Source: Lepidurus packardi
Taxonomy: Eukaryota; Arthropoda; Branchiopoda; Notostraca; Triopsidae
Assembly: GCA_023053545.1 (NCBI GenBank)
Contig: JAKZAN010000003.1
Span: 901,501 to 965,500 of the forward strand
Reading direction: 5' to 3'
DNA: 64,000 nt
Of this stretch, positions 32,360 through 41,849 are shown one piece after another. A program made the position numbers and the translations under genes. Numbering within the stretch: position 1 is the stretch's first letter; each line of letters opens with the position of its first letter. Under the pieces are notes generated by a model, which saw only the letters and a list, made by a program, of their open reading frames with translations, made no database searches and was not told the DNA's origin.

Positions 32360-32923
32360 CTAACCGAATATATCGGCGGCTGTTTTTCGTTTAATTGAGC
32401 GCTTCTTGACACAAGGTTTTTTACGTTTGACTGCTGAAGATTTACGTTTACGTCCGCTACCTGTTTGATAAGGTGCCACAGCACCCGCTAATTTTCGACG
32501 AGGACGACGACGACGGCGACGAGGTGTTTTCACAACTGTGGTGCTAGACATACTGAGCTGTCGTTGAAGAGGAGTTTTGTTTAAGAATTGAATGAACCCT
32601 TGTCCAACTTGAGCTTTTGCATCGTTGGTGTTGCGTTGCAAAATTTCTTGACCCATTTGTTGTAAACTTTCCATACCTCGAGTTTTCATGGTGTCTGTCA
32701 ATTTCTTACCCGATGAGACATCACGAGCCACGTTTCTAACTAGATGTCTGAGCGAGGGTGCTACTAATCCACGGAAAATTGGTATTATGTAGCGCGAGAA
32801 AAATCCATAACCACGTTGACGGTGGTTGCCTCGATAAAAAGTTTCACCTCCACCACCTCGCTGTTGTGGGTTTAACGCCTTCATATAACATTCAACCGAT
32901 AAACATCCCTTAAAAGGCGCCAT
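32360..32923 (-). CDS. basic core or minor virion protein
   Basis: 187 aa if started at 32923 (MAPFKGCLSVECYMK). I prefer this start because it overlaps the end of the upstream gene by only 14 bases. The N-terminal part has a Gly/aromatic patch (GGGGETFYRG, RGYGFFSRYIIPIFRGL) resembling the pX/pVI-like proteins of adenoviruses and adintoviruses. The C-terminal half is strongly basic (TPRRRRRRPRRK, GRKRKSSAVKRKKP), suited to DNA condensation. The gene sits between the minor and major capsid genes. The function is inferred from composition and place; no catalytic motif is present. Confidence 0.7.
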   Translation of the reverse strand: MAPFKGCLSVECYMKALNPQQRGGGGETFYRGNHRQRGYGFFSRYIIPIFRGLVAPSLRHLVRNVARDVSSGKKLTDTMKTRGMESLQQMGQEILQRNTNDAKAQVGQGFIQFLNKTPLQRQLSMSSTTVVKTPRRRRRRPRRKLAGAVAPYQTGSGRKRKSSAVKRKKPCVKKRSIKRKTAADIFG

Positions 32924-33779
32924 GAGAGCGAACTCGTTGTAGATGTAGTATAGCCGACACTGTCCCAGCTTGGAATAAAACAGGTAGACCAGTACCTGTC
33001 TTAATATAGATGTGAATTGTATCAATGTAACCTCGACTAAGGGGGATATAGTAATTGTGATTAAAACTAACTGAGACTAGGTCACCCTCTCTCATTTCGG
33101 TGGAAAGAGGGATGGTGCGTAAAAGAGGAGCGCTGGTATCCCCCACGAAACTCGATTGGATAATATCACAATAAACGTATAAATTGTGAGCACCACTTTT
33201 CAGATCTGGTGTTAGACTCGAATTACATTCCCCACGACCTTTGACCACCCGTAATTTGTCCTGATCCATGAACCCTAAGATAGCTTTAACCCGTGCCGGT
33301 AAAATAATTTCGCAAGCTTCCAAATCGGAACTCGGGGGTAGTTTCAAGCTCACTGTTTTCTTTTTGTCACGGTAAACAAATTCGACTCTCCGAGATTTAT
33401 CCGATAGAGTCGGAAACATACGGTCAAGACCACTGTTGAGATCGCTCACCAACCGATCTATAGAATCGTACACTTCCAAATTGTGTAAATTGATTTTAGT
33501 TAGCTCTTCCTTCGATGAAATTTCTACTACTTCTTTGGTTAAACCATCAGTCTGTTTTTTAGATTTGATTTCACTGTGTGCAATCATAAAATTCTCTTCT
33601 TCGCTTAAAGTATGCATACTGTTCACAAATAGAAATTCCACCAAAGCCACCTCATACTCATCTACAGGGACATGTATTGGTTCACACAATAGAGTTCGAT
33701 AATTACTCATAGTATTATGAGGATAATGCGACATGGATGAGTTAGAAGGTAACGTGATATACTTTTCATTGTGGGTCAT
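32910..33779 (-). CDS. minor capsid (penton-like) protein
   Basis: 289 aa. The position next to the major capsid gene and the segment ending YIPLSRGYIDTIHIYIKTGT, with VYCDIIQSSFVGDTSAPLLR, match Polinton minor capsid proteins, which adopt a single jelly-roll and form pentons at the vertices. The N-terminus (ITLPSNSSMSHYPHNTMSNY) resembles the penton N-arm. The start overlaps the last four bases of the integrase gene, and its end overlaps the basic-protein gene. Intact. Confidence 0.85.
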   Translation of the reverse strand: MTHNEKYITLPSNSSMSHYPHNTMSNYRTLLCEPIHVPVDEYEVALVEFLFVNSMHTLSEEENFMIAHSEIKSKKQTDGLTKEVVEISSKEELTKINLHNLEVYDSIDRLVSDLNSGLDRMFPTLSDKSRRVEFVYRDKKKTVSLKLPPSSDLEACEIILPARVKAILGFMDQDKLRVVKGRGECNSSLTPDLKSGAHNLYVYCDIIQSSFVGDTSAPLLRTIPLSTEMREGDLVSVSFNHNYYIPLSRGYIDTIHIYIKTGTGLPVLFQAGTVSAILHLQRVRSHGAF

Positions 33780-34984
33780 GGTGACTGTCGACTAGATCGC
33801 ATGCGACCCGAATACAGATTGCTGGGAGGTTTTAAAGTCTTCCGTGTGCGGACAAAGTCTTGCCAGAAAGGTGTTAACTCTCGAGCGTTTACCCAAGTAT
33901 TGAACTCGGTTGGCCAACCTTTCCATGTTATATAGTACTCGGTCTCACCCACCGAGTTGCGACGTTGTTTGAGCACTTTTTCGATGGGGTACAAAGCTTT
34001 AAAGTTAGGTGGCGCCACATGGGTTAATTCAATACCGTAAAATTGACCAATAATATCTTCATTTTGGAGATCAACTAAATTGTAAGTTACAGGTTGAGTA
34101 AGATTCACCGTTTCAATCTTGTATATCTCGTATGTGTTTTGAACAATATAGCCTTTATTAAAAAATGGTTTTGTATCGTTTTTAATCCGTACGTAATCAC
34201 CCACACTGAAGGTGGGCTGACGAGTTTTAACAGCTGCACTGCGCATCTTATGAATATGTCGAGCTACCTCATCTTGGTTTTCCACGGTGACTTCCACAGG
34301 AGCCCGACCTATGGTTCGATGGTAACTCCGATTGTAGTTATCCACTAATTGTGGCAACACATCTATGAAACGTTCGGTATGATGTTGAGTCATGTAACGC
34401 GAGATTCGCTCTAGGAGGGTGCGATGGACTCGTTCCACAATCGGTGCTTTAGTTTCTTGAGTCCGAGTTAGATAAAATTTGACACCTACGTCTTTAAGAT
34501 ATTTTTGGAACGCGTGATTGAGAAATTCTGTACCCTGATCCGTGTTGAAATGTTTGGGTATTAATCTTGTGTTTGTAATATGTTGTTGTAAGGTTGCGAG
34601 TACAGTAGGTCCAGTCTTGTTGGGGATAGGATAGACCCAGAGATAACGACTATGAACATCAATAATAGTAAAAAGAAAGTTCATTCCATTATTCATTCGA
34701 CTCCAGCGTTGTACATCGACCAAATCAGCCTGCCAAAGATCATGAAGCGTAGAAGTGATTACATATCGACGTGGAAAGCGACGAGGATTGTTCCGATGTA
34801 GAGTATAACTATTAAGATAGCTCAAAGCTTGACGGGCGGTGGCAAGGTTAATATTAGTGGCTTTCGGGTATTGCTGTTTGGCGTAACGCAACAAACGTTG
34901 TAAACCACCATAAGCACCCAAAGACGAAGGATCCGTATAGAGTTGATGCCAATCGTCTCGAGTAAGCCATGTCTTTTCTACCAT
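33776..34984 (-). CDS. retroviral-type integrase with C-terminal chromodomain
   Basis: 402 aa. The rve core has the catalytic triad Asp87 (WQADLVDV), Asp149 (FNTDQGTEF) and Glu184 (PIVERVHRTL); the last two are 35 residues apart, the classic DD35E. Upstream is a helical domain in place of a clear HHCC finger. Near residues 335-390 a chromodomain-like segment (EYYITWKGWP..FNTWV, with the aromatic cage positions) follows a beta-rich domain. It inserts the element and makes the 6-bp duplication. The chromodomain may read methylated histones and steer insertion toward silent chromatin, such as inactive rDNA. The start is 1 bp after the upstream stop. Confidence 0.96.
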   Translation of the reverse strand: MVEKTWLTRDDWHQLYTDPSSLGAYGGLQRLLRYAKQQYPKATNINLATARQALSYLNSYTLHRNNPRRFPRRYVITSTLHDLWQADLVDVQRWSRMNNGMNFLFTIIDVHSRYLWVYPIPNKTGPTVLATLQQHITNTRLIPKHFNTDQGTEFLNHAFQKYLKDVGVKFYLTRTQETKAPIVERVHRTLLERISRYMTQHHTERFIDVLPQLVDNYNRSYHRTIGRAPVEVTVENQDEVARHIHKMRSAAVKTRQPTFSVGDYVRIKNDTKPFFNKGYIVQNTYEIYKIETVNLTQPVTYNLVDLQNEDIIGQFYGIELTHVAPPNFKALYPIEKVLKQRRNSVGETEYYITWKGWPTEFNTWVNARELTPFWQDFVRTRKTLKPPSNLYSGRMRSSRQSP

Positions 34985-34985
34985 T

Positions 34986-35846
34986 TCAAGCTAAATTTTG
35001 CCACTGAGGACTTGATCCAGCTCGAGCGCGTTTATACGATCGGGTGACTCTAGGGCTGGGTGGAGTGATACCGCGCGAATGGAGCAGTTTCAAACGTTCA
35101 ATCTCTTTTAGCCGTTTCTCTTTAACAATAAGCTGGGTGGGAAAATTAATATCGGCTAACGCGCGTGAAAAATCATCCATTCGAGGTAAAAAGCGACCCT
35201 TGTTGTGTGAAAAGAGATCTCTCATGTAATCTGACACATGGCTGTTTTCTATAGTTTCCCCATATAGTTTTAGAGTACTGTCAGGATTAACTGTAATTAT
35301 GTGTGCATATTCAGGTTTTGTAAGATACTCGCTAGCTGTCAACGCTTTCTCACGATATTGGTCGTCCACTTTAACCATAAATTGGGTAACGCTGGGGGTC
35401 TCTTCAACACTTGACTGCAATGGACTGTCATACATGTCGGGTTTAGAAATGTTATTAATTGGTGTTTGAAAAGGTTGTGGTGAAAAGCTGCGAGTGGCGT
35501 TTACACGTGTGGGTGTTAAATCACTCTCAACACCCTCATGTTTTAAAGATGGAACCGTGGGAACAGAGGGTAAAGAAACATGTGTTGACGATGCAGCCCT
35601 CTCATGACCTGGGTGAGCAGCCTTGTAGCGTTGAAACGTTTTTTCAAACAGGTGCAACTTATTCTCAATGCTTAATTCAGGATTATTGAGAATATTCCGC
35701 ATTTCCTCTTCCGCCCGATAAAATTCTGTTAGTTTGAAACTGGGGGGCGGTTTTATGGCAGACTGCGATTCCCGATGCAAAACTTGATCAATTTTGTTGG
35801 CTATGTCTAGCGGCACTAACCGCATGGGACGCGCTGCTTTGGCCAT
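34986..35846 (-). CDS. conserved unknown Polinton protein, 286 aa
   Basis: I recognise the general type (found between the polymerase and integrase in Polintons) but no function. Residues 1-90 are helical (EEEMRNILNNPELSIENKLH). 90-170 is a Ser/Pro/Thr-rich linker, and 170-250 a possible folded part (YAHIITVNPDSTLKLYGETI). The tail is basic (RVTRSYKRARAG). The 5' end overlaps the preceding gene by 59 bp in another frame. Intact. A structural or scaffold role is possible. Confidence 0.75.
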   Translation of the reverse strand: MAKAARPMRLVPLDIANKIDQVLHRESQSAIKPPPSFKLTEFYRAEEEMRNILNNPELSIENKLHLFEKTFQRYKAAHPGHERAASSTHVSLPSVPTVPSLKHEGVESDLTPTRVNATRSFSPQPFQTPINNISKPDMYDSPLQSSVEETPSVTQFMVKVDDQYREKALTASEYLTKPEYAHIITVNPDSTLKLYGETIENSHVSDYMRDLFSHNKGRFLPRMDDFSRALADINFPTQLIVKEKRLKEIERLKLLHSRGITPPSPRVTRSYKRARAGSSPQWQNLA

Positions 35847-36165
35847 GGCGACGTAAAAAAGCTAAAGCGGGGTTAAGTACGTTTAAAATAAATCCTCCAC
35901 CCTTCTGTACTATTCGTTTATGACGATAGCGGAAACTCTGTTTGGATTGAGCCAAATCTCGAAGAATAGACTTGAAACGACGTAGCTTTTGTTTCTCTTT
36001 TTCCTGAAGAGGGATAACACCCTTGACTAAATTCAAGATGATTTCGCAAATAACGTTAATAAGGGGTCGGTCAGCGTTCTGAAGGATAATTTGACGGAGT
36101 TTGGGCTGACAGCGACATAAAGTTTTCAAATAAGGTTTGTATTTCTTCACCTGTTTAAGACACAT
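35788..36165 (-). CDS. conserved small basic Polinton protein, 125 aa
   Basis: A family commonly seen in animal Polintons: a basic helical protein (VKKYKPYLKTLCRCQPKLRQ), the central INVICEIILNLVKGVIPL, then a KIVQKGG-F motif (RIVQKGGGFILNVLNPAL) near the C-terminus with a hydrophobic tail. The function is unknown to me. A membrane-active or minor virion role is possible from the hydrophobic end. Overlaps the next gene. The last 20 residues (HGQSSASHAVSAARH) may be variable. Confidence 0.75.
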   Translation of the reverse strand: MCLKQVKKYKPYLKTLCRCQPKLRQIILQNADRPLINVICEIILNLVKGVIPLQEKEKQKLRRFKSILRDLAQSKQSFRYRHKRIVQKGGGFILNVLNPALAFLRRHGQSSASHAVSAARHSQQN

Positions 36166-36211
36166 CCTCTCGTTGTCTGTTTACCTCCAAAGCCAGTGTG
36201 CGACTAAAGGT

Positions 36212-36355
36212 TTACCCACTCGAAGATCGCGCTTTAAAGGCTAAAATAAGACGCGTCATAATCGACAACCATTCAGCTAGAGTTTGAAGGGTTTGCGTGG
36301 CAACCTGTCGACAGCGAGTGCGCCATTTCTTCCCAAATCTTTTATCATGAACCAT
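36212..36355 (-). CDS. possible small basic protein, 47 aa
   Basis: A short frame between the polymerase end and the 125-aa gene: MVHDKRFGKKWRTRCRQ, then a helix with LAEWLSIMTRLILAF. Basic and amphipathic, with no family recognised. The gap between its neighbours is otherwise empty in a very compact element, which is the main support. Confidence 0.35.
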   Translation of the reverse strand: MVHDKRFGKKWRTRCRQVATQTLQTLAEWLSIMTRLILAFKARSSSG

Positions 36356-36418
36356 CTTGCAGCTTCAAAGGTTGAGTGACAACTAAACTAGACATGGGTT
36401 ATAGACACAATTTAAACT

Positions 36419-39400
36419 TTATTCATCATCTTCATTACAATATCCGTAAGCGTGACTGGTAACAAGATCTGGGAGCCAGAAACGTTTATCATCAAGAGCA
36501 GACAATGACAATTTACGAGTTTGATAAGTATAAATTTGATGGTTGAATGAGCGGAGAGTGGTATTGGTAGTATATACCTCGCTGCGCTCACCATACAACA
36601 CTTGACGGTAAAGGTCTAACGATAATTCACGACGGGTGGCTTCTCGGGTAGTGCCCTTGGCCTTTCGTTGTTCTTCACCCGTGTCAAAACGTATACAATA
36701 GAGTTTGGGTCGTAAAGCTACAATTTCCACAATACGGTTTTGTCCAGCCTCGTTCTTAAACATGCCTAGACGTTTATCGTTGTCAGCATAGTAATATGGA
36801 CTGGATGGATGTTGGTTGGAGGTATCAAAGTGGGTGGTTAGACGATGACACATCTCTTCCCAGAATCCGGTAGGGCTTTCCACACTGTAGCAAAAACTGT
36901 CGGTATCGGTAAAAACCAAGCGGCAGCGCGAACCAAAATGTGGGCGAATAATGTTGTAGTGGAAATCGTACATATGCATTTTGGCTAATTCCAATATTGC
37001 AAAACCTACAAGAATTGGTTTGTTATAAAAAACGTCGGTTTTTCTCATCTGGATGAGTGCTAAATCATTCGAAATGCGTCGTGCATGGCTGAAGGCTGGA
37101 CTGGCTGTTAAACTCACAAGAGTTTTCTCGTTGTTTATTACGTAGATGTTGACTCGGTTGTCTACGTTTTCTACAGTTTTACCTGAAATGTTAACCGAAG
37201 GTTAGTCAAAAGTATGAGTTTAAGTTAGAATGATTTTACCAAAGATGGAATTATTCATCAGTTTGAACGATTCACGATCAGCGTCATTGGTGGCGGCAGC
37301 TCGCAAAGCGGTGTTGCATTCGATGTAGGGCTGAAACAGCGTTGTCTGACGAAATCTGATACCACCATGCATTCGGGTCACTAACAATCCGTGACTTAAA
37401 GCCAGCTGCAACATTCTGTAATGAATCAGATATTTTTCTTTAGCGTTTAAGGTGACACATAGTTTTTCAACACGAGAGGGAAATGTTTTCCCATCCTTCA
37501 GATAATGCTCTTGGATTGCGGGGCTTAGCATATCCCATGTTATTTGTTCTTTGCGGGGGAGAAAGGGAAAATCGTCGTGTTCTTCGTGTAAATGGGCAGG
37601 ATATTCCATGTCGACTAGTAGGGCATAACCATAGAGCGAATCTGGGGTTAACGAGAGGATTTCGTTCAAACTGGGGCATTCTTTGGTTGATAACCAGCAA
37701 ATTCCATCGGTGGGTAAAGCTTGAACCATCGCCCATCCATACAAGTTGTTAGCATCGATATATTCGATGGAGCTATTAGGGCGTGTAGGATCATAATGCG
37801 GCAAGTCTGGTAAATTGGCTACAGCATGACGTTGGGACACCATGGTTAGCCCCCCTCGCACGTTTTGTTTAACCATACTATGCATGGTTACATCGGTCAT
37901 AAGTTCCATCGTCACCCCCGTTGTGTACAAACAGGCGTTCCAGCTAAAATGCGAAATGCTGTAAAAATGGGCTACATCCAAACCCGAATGGTGATAGGTT
38001 GTTTGACGTAAGGTGGAAAAGCAGTCGGCTAGAATGCGGACATCGCACTCTAAATACAAGTTGTGATAGTCGCGTAATGTGCGACATTGGAAAGTATCCC
38101 AAACGTTTTGTGCATGAATGTAATCCTCATCTGAAACTGAGCAACCAGTTAGGGTGGAGAAAAAGGCCAGTTGGGATGGTAAATGTGGTAAATCGAGAGC
38201 TGTCAGACTAGTCATGAACTCGTAGGGAAATATCCCTTTGCGCGCTAAGAGTTTGAGTTTCTCTTGATTCCCCGCTACCGCAGCCGCACGGTTCAAACAT
38301 TGAAAGGAGTGGAGCCCCTTTTTCAAGAGAACTTGAGCCCAACGTTCCAAACTAGTGTTCATAAATTGAAGACTGTCCAGAAAGCGAACGTTATCAACTT
38401 TAAAAGTCAAGAACTTTTCCATGGATTTGGGGATAATGTCAATGTCTTGCCCGTAATGCTCCAATGCTTGACAGATGAAGTGTCCATCGTAATTCCTAGA
38501 AACAACAGATTATTTGGATTCGGTTTATCGGTTTTCACAGATACTTACTGTAAATTGTGGAAGTAGACAGGTAATTCGTAGTTTTCCAATTTACAATGGA
38601 GATTACAACCTCGGTGAGCAATACCCCGGAAAGAACCGTCAAAATGATCATGATCTATCATACGCTCGGACAAATCTTGGGGTAAGGGTTTCTTGCAGTG
38701 TACGCATATAGTAGCTGTATGTCGGGCTCTTATTGCCATTGACACATCTTTTTCATTGAGGGGAAAATTTGTTGAGCGCACCACTTGTTCAAGATTTGCT
38801 GCTGTTTCTAAGATGTTTTGTAGGAAAATCTGACCTGCATTAGGGCCAACATAGCGCTGGTATGCCACTTCACTCCCCTGCAGGTCGAGCACCAAATAAC
38901 AAAAAGATAGAGCTTCGTGACGATGAAGCTTTTGATTGACGGGAGAGTGTTCTTCATCAGTTGGATCATAAGAAACTAAAAGAGATTCAAAATCGGCAAA
39001 AGCTATGTAAGGGGCACGTTGTGCTGCATTAAAACATCGCATCTGAACAAAATCGTTCTTCCCAGGAGTGGGGAGTCGAACTGCTTTTTGTTTGTTTTCC
39101 AAACAGTACATTTTATGAGCATCTAGGGACCGGGAACTTTTAAACGCGTTTAGACATTTGAGACAATAATGATCCTTATGTAGTTGATCTTTACCCAACA
39201 AACGATTTGGTGAAAGAATAGGCCAGAAATGTCCTTGTCCCGGACCGGTGCATGTATACAAAAGATTAACCGGTTCTTGGCAGAGGGTGGTGTTGGGTTT
39301 GAAAAAGGTTTTCCCAGAAATACGAAAAGGATAAATATTTCGAGGGGTGGCAACAAGAGTTGGTGGGAGTTTAGAGCGTTTAGGATTTTCTGCTTCTTCA

Positions 39401-40485
39401 TCACTCTCGTCAAAACATCCAAACGGTAAAGTATCAAAAGCTAAGATATTAATAGCGATTGAATGGGCTTCTTCAAAAGCAGTTATGTCTTGAATTTTAA
39501 CAGGATAGGTTAGCACTTGTGGATTAATGGTCGGTAATCTGTCGGGATAACGGGCGAAGAGAGCGTCTAAGCTTTTAGCACTATGATGTTTTATAAAAAA
39601 CTGAGAATTTTCGTCAGTTGCAGCATGTTGACGAGCTAGCACTGCTTTGACAGCATAGACAAAACATTGATTGCCGCAACGTTCGATATTAACAACAGCT
39701 TTGCGTTTAGCGATGTTGGTAGGTAACCGTATCTGGTGAGAGTCGTTACCACTACCCGCCATAGGAACAAACGTGGTCACTGAAGCTCGAAGCTCACTAA
39801 TGTACTCCATCCGCCAACCAGAACCAGCTTGATTCTGACGATTGTGGATCACGTTGGCAATATGATCAAATGCATTTTGCATAACTTGATTTAAATCTGA
39901 AGTTGGGAGCACGATAACATACACACTGTGGAAAAAACGGGGGTAGCGTTCGCTGCGATTGATTTCAGGAGTGTTTATGATTTTACTCATAACGCTATGA
40001 ACTACAAATTTGATTTTCACAGACAAACTCTTTCGTAGTTGAGCTTTCAATAATCCGAGAATTTGTGAACTATACTCGCTCATCAATTGTTCGGCTGTTA
40101 CAATCGGGTAACGCTCAGGTCCAACAATCAATCGATATTCCCGCAAATGTCCAGCTAGTGTACTATTCAATTCAAAAAATTCATTGTGGTTAGATTCAAT
40201 CGATTGCGGTGGTGGTATATTGGGTGTGAGAGGTTCTGCAACACTTGTTGGAGGGGGTGGTGAAAGGGCAATCGTTGGCAGAGGGTTTAAAATTTGACGA
40301 CGACGTTTCAAACGTCGTTGTCGACGCTTGATGCCGCGATTGAGAGTTCGAGTACGGATTGATGGGTGTGGAGCGGGGAATTCTTCGCCAGCACCTGCTT
40401 GTGACTCGTCATCATGATCAACATCAATACCTAATTCACGAATCAAATCGCCTAAGATTGGACTATATTCAGAATTCATTGTCAA
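36419..40485 (-). CDS. protein-primed DNA polymerase B (with two introns)
   Basis: Three exons: 40485-38549, 38495-37240 and 37182-36419. Together they give 3,957 bases, an exact 1,319 codons. The N-terminal third has acidic and basic linkers. A motif CVHCKKP...DHDHFDGSFRGIAH..CN (exon 1 end) resembles a zinc HNH/endonuclease VII fold. Exonuclease: FADFESLL, then FHNLQ-NYDGHF across intron 1 and a later Exo region. Palm motif A is IDANNLYGW, motif B KLMNNSIFGK (split by intron 2) and motif C FTDTDSF. It copies the element with a protein primer, as in adenoviruses. Introns of 53 and 57 bp have GTAAGT/CTAG and GTAAAA/CAG borders. It diverges from the ATPase gene across 89 bp. Confidence 0.96.
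37183..37239 (-). other. spliceosomal intron 2 of polB (57 bp)
   Basis: Donor GGTAAAAT and acceptor TTTCAG. It lies inside the conserved palm motif B, so splicing is needed for a working enzyme. The joined reading is NNSIFGKTVENV. Confidence 0.88.
38496..38548 (-). other. spliceosomal intron 1 of polB (53 bp)
   Basis: Donor GTAAGT and acceptor TTTCTAG. It splits a Gln codon, and the joined reading gives the conserved YFHNLQNYDGHF exonuclease region. Without splicing a stop follows at once. Confidence 0.88.
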
Positions 40486-40574
40486 ACGCTGTCCGAGGGC
40501 TACTGAGCACGATTTTCATGGCGTGTTAGTGCTTAAAGACTCGGAACTAGAAGAGGAGGAACTCATTCGTTAGT
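40486..40574. promoter_or_regulatory. divergent promoter region, polB and ATPase
   Basis: 89 bp between two head-to-head starts. It must hold both core promoters or a shared one. No clear TATA box seen. Confidence 0.45.
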
Positions 40575-41237
40575 ATGGAGGCGTTGTTTAGACATCCAGT
40601 GCGCATCCTCATTGCTGGTCCTTCACAATCGGGTAAAAGCGAGGTGGTAGCCCAGCTGCTTCGACAACTATCGTCAATGTTCACTCCCTGTCCTGAACGT
40701 ATACGCTATTGTTATGGAGCGTGGCAACCGCTTTTTGCACAACTCCAGTCGGAGTTGGACAATATTACTTTTCAAGCCGGGTTTGACGAAAATGATATTA
40801 AAGAAACTTTACCAGCCAACAGTTTACTCATTCTGGATGATCTGATGGAAACTATAGATGGTAAATCAAAAGCATTGGAGAACATCTTTACCAAACATTC
40901 CCACCATGCCAATATCTCCGTCATCATGATTACACAAAACCCGTTTTATAGCAACCTTCGCACCATCTCTCTTAATTGCTCCCACATGTTTCTAATGAAA
41001 ACTGCTCGAGATGTTACTCAAATTCGAGCTATTGGAGCTCAAATGTTCCCTGGTAAACTGAGATATTTTATGGATGCGTACGAGCATGCCTGTGAAGAAC
41101 CTTACTCTTATTTGATGCTCTCCTTCGATCCCAACACTCCTGACACTCATCGTCTTATGTCAGACGTTTTCAACGCGAAAGGCGAGCCTATTGTATATGA
41201 AAGAGTGCACCAACCTGTAAAAGTTTCACGAAAATAA
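40575..41237 (+). CDS. FtsK/HerA-type genome-packaging ATPase
   Basis: 220 aa. Walker A is GPSQSGKS (residues 15-22) and Walker B LLILDDL (about 84-90), followed by VIMITQNPF, a sensor-like motif. This is the A32-like packaging ATPase of Polintons and related viruses, which pumps DNA into the shell. It is one of the plus-strand genes, divergent from polB. The stop codon overlaps an AATAAA polyadenylation signal. Intact. Confidence 0.95.
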   Translation: MEALFRHPVRILIAGPSQSGKSEVVAQLLRQLSSMFTPCPERIRYCYGAWQPLFAQLQSELDNITFQAGFDENDIKETLPANSLLILDDLMETIDGKSKALENIFTKHSHHANISVIMITQNPFYSNLRTISLNCSHMFLMKTARDVTQIRAIGAQMFPGKLRYFMDAYEHACEEPYSYLMLSFDPNTPDTHRLMSDVFNAKGEPIVYERVHQPVKVSRK

Positions 41238-41238
41238 A
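41233..41238 (+). terminator. polyadenylation signal overlapping the ATPase stop
   Basis: AATAAA includes the TAA stop (41235-41237). A very tight 3' end, common in compact viral genomes. Confidence 0.6.
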
Positions 41239-41318
41239 ACATTTTGTTATAAACATGTTTTTCAGATGTTTGATGTAAAATGTGGTGATATCTTTCAAAT
41301 ATTAGTCTCGATTATTTT

Positions 41319-41762
41319 TCACAATTTTGTATTTACATTAATTCGTTCTACATCTCGGGTTAACCAATAAGTGAATTTGTAGGTTTGGAACAGCGTACAA
41401 AGAGTCGGGGTTGTTTTATGTTTAGGACAATAGGGTGGTTCAAAAGGGATAAAAATTTCGTTGACTGCAGGGCAATTGTATCCCACCAAGTTCTCAATAG
41501 GTTGTTGAAGTCCTTGTGAGAGAATTTCAAACGAAGGATCACCCCATGTTAAAACTCGATATTTTCGGATTGAGTGGGCTAAATGATTGAAGAAAACCCC
41601 CATCGTGTCAAAGGGCCAGTCTTGATCATGGTCATTTCCCCATGTGAAATGTCGATAGTAAAAATTGTTCTGTGATAATTTGGAATTAATAAAACATGAA
41701 GTTAACTCCACAGGGATGCTGTCAACTAATCTCAAGTAGACTACAGCCAAGTCTTCAGCCAT
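41319..41762 (-). CDS. unknown Polinton protein, 147 aa
   Basis: I do not recognise it. Starts MAEDLAVVYLRLVDSIP. It has an aromatic-rich middle (NNFYYRHFTWGNDHDQDWPF), a CP..EIFIPFEPPYCPKH stretch with paired Cys/His, and no membrane segment. It sits just inside the right terminal repeat and is convergent with the ATPase gene. Intact frame, compact placement; probably a real gene of unknown role. Confidence 0.6.
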   Translation of the reverse strand: MAEDLAVVYLRLVDSIPVELTSCFINSKLSQNNFYYRHFTWGNDHDQDWPFDTMGVFFNHLAHSIRKYRVLTWGDPSFEILSQGLQQPIENLVGYNCPAVNEIFIPFEPPYCPKHKTTPTLCTLFQTYKFTYWLTRDVERINVNTKL

Positions 41763-41849
41763 TCTTATGCTCTAGCAGAGTTTATTGAACCACCGTGTTG
41801 ATCTGTGTTGGTTCCACTGGTTTCATAAATGGGAGACGTGCTGGTGATA

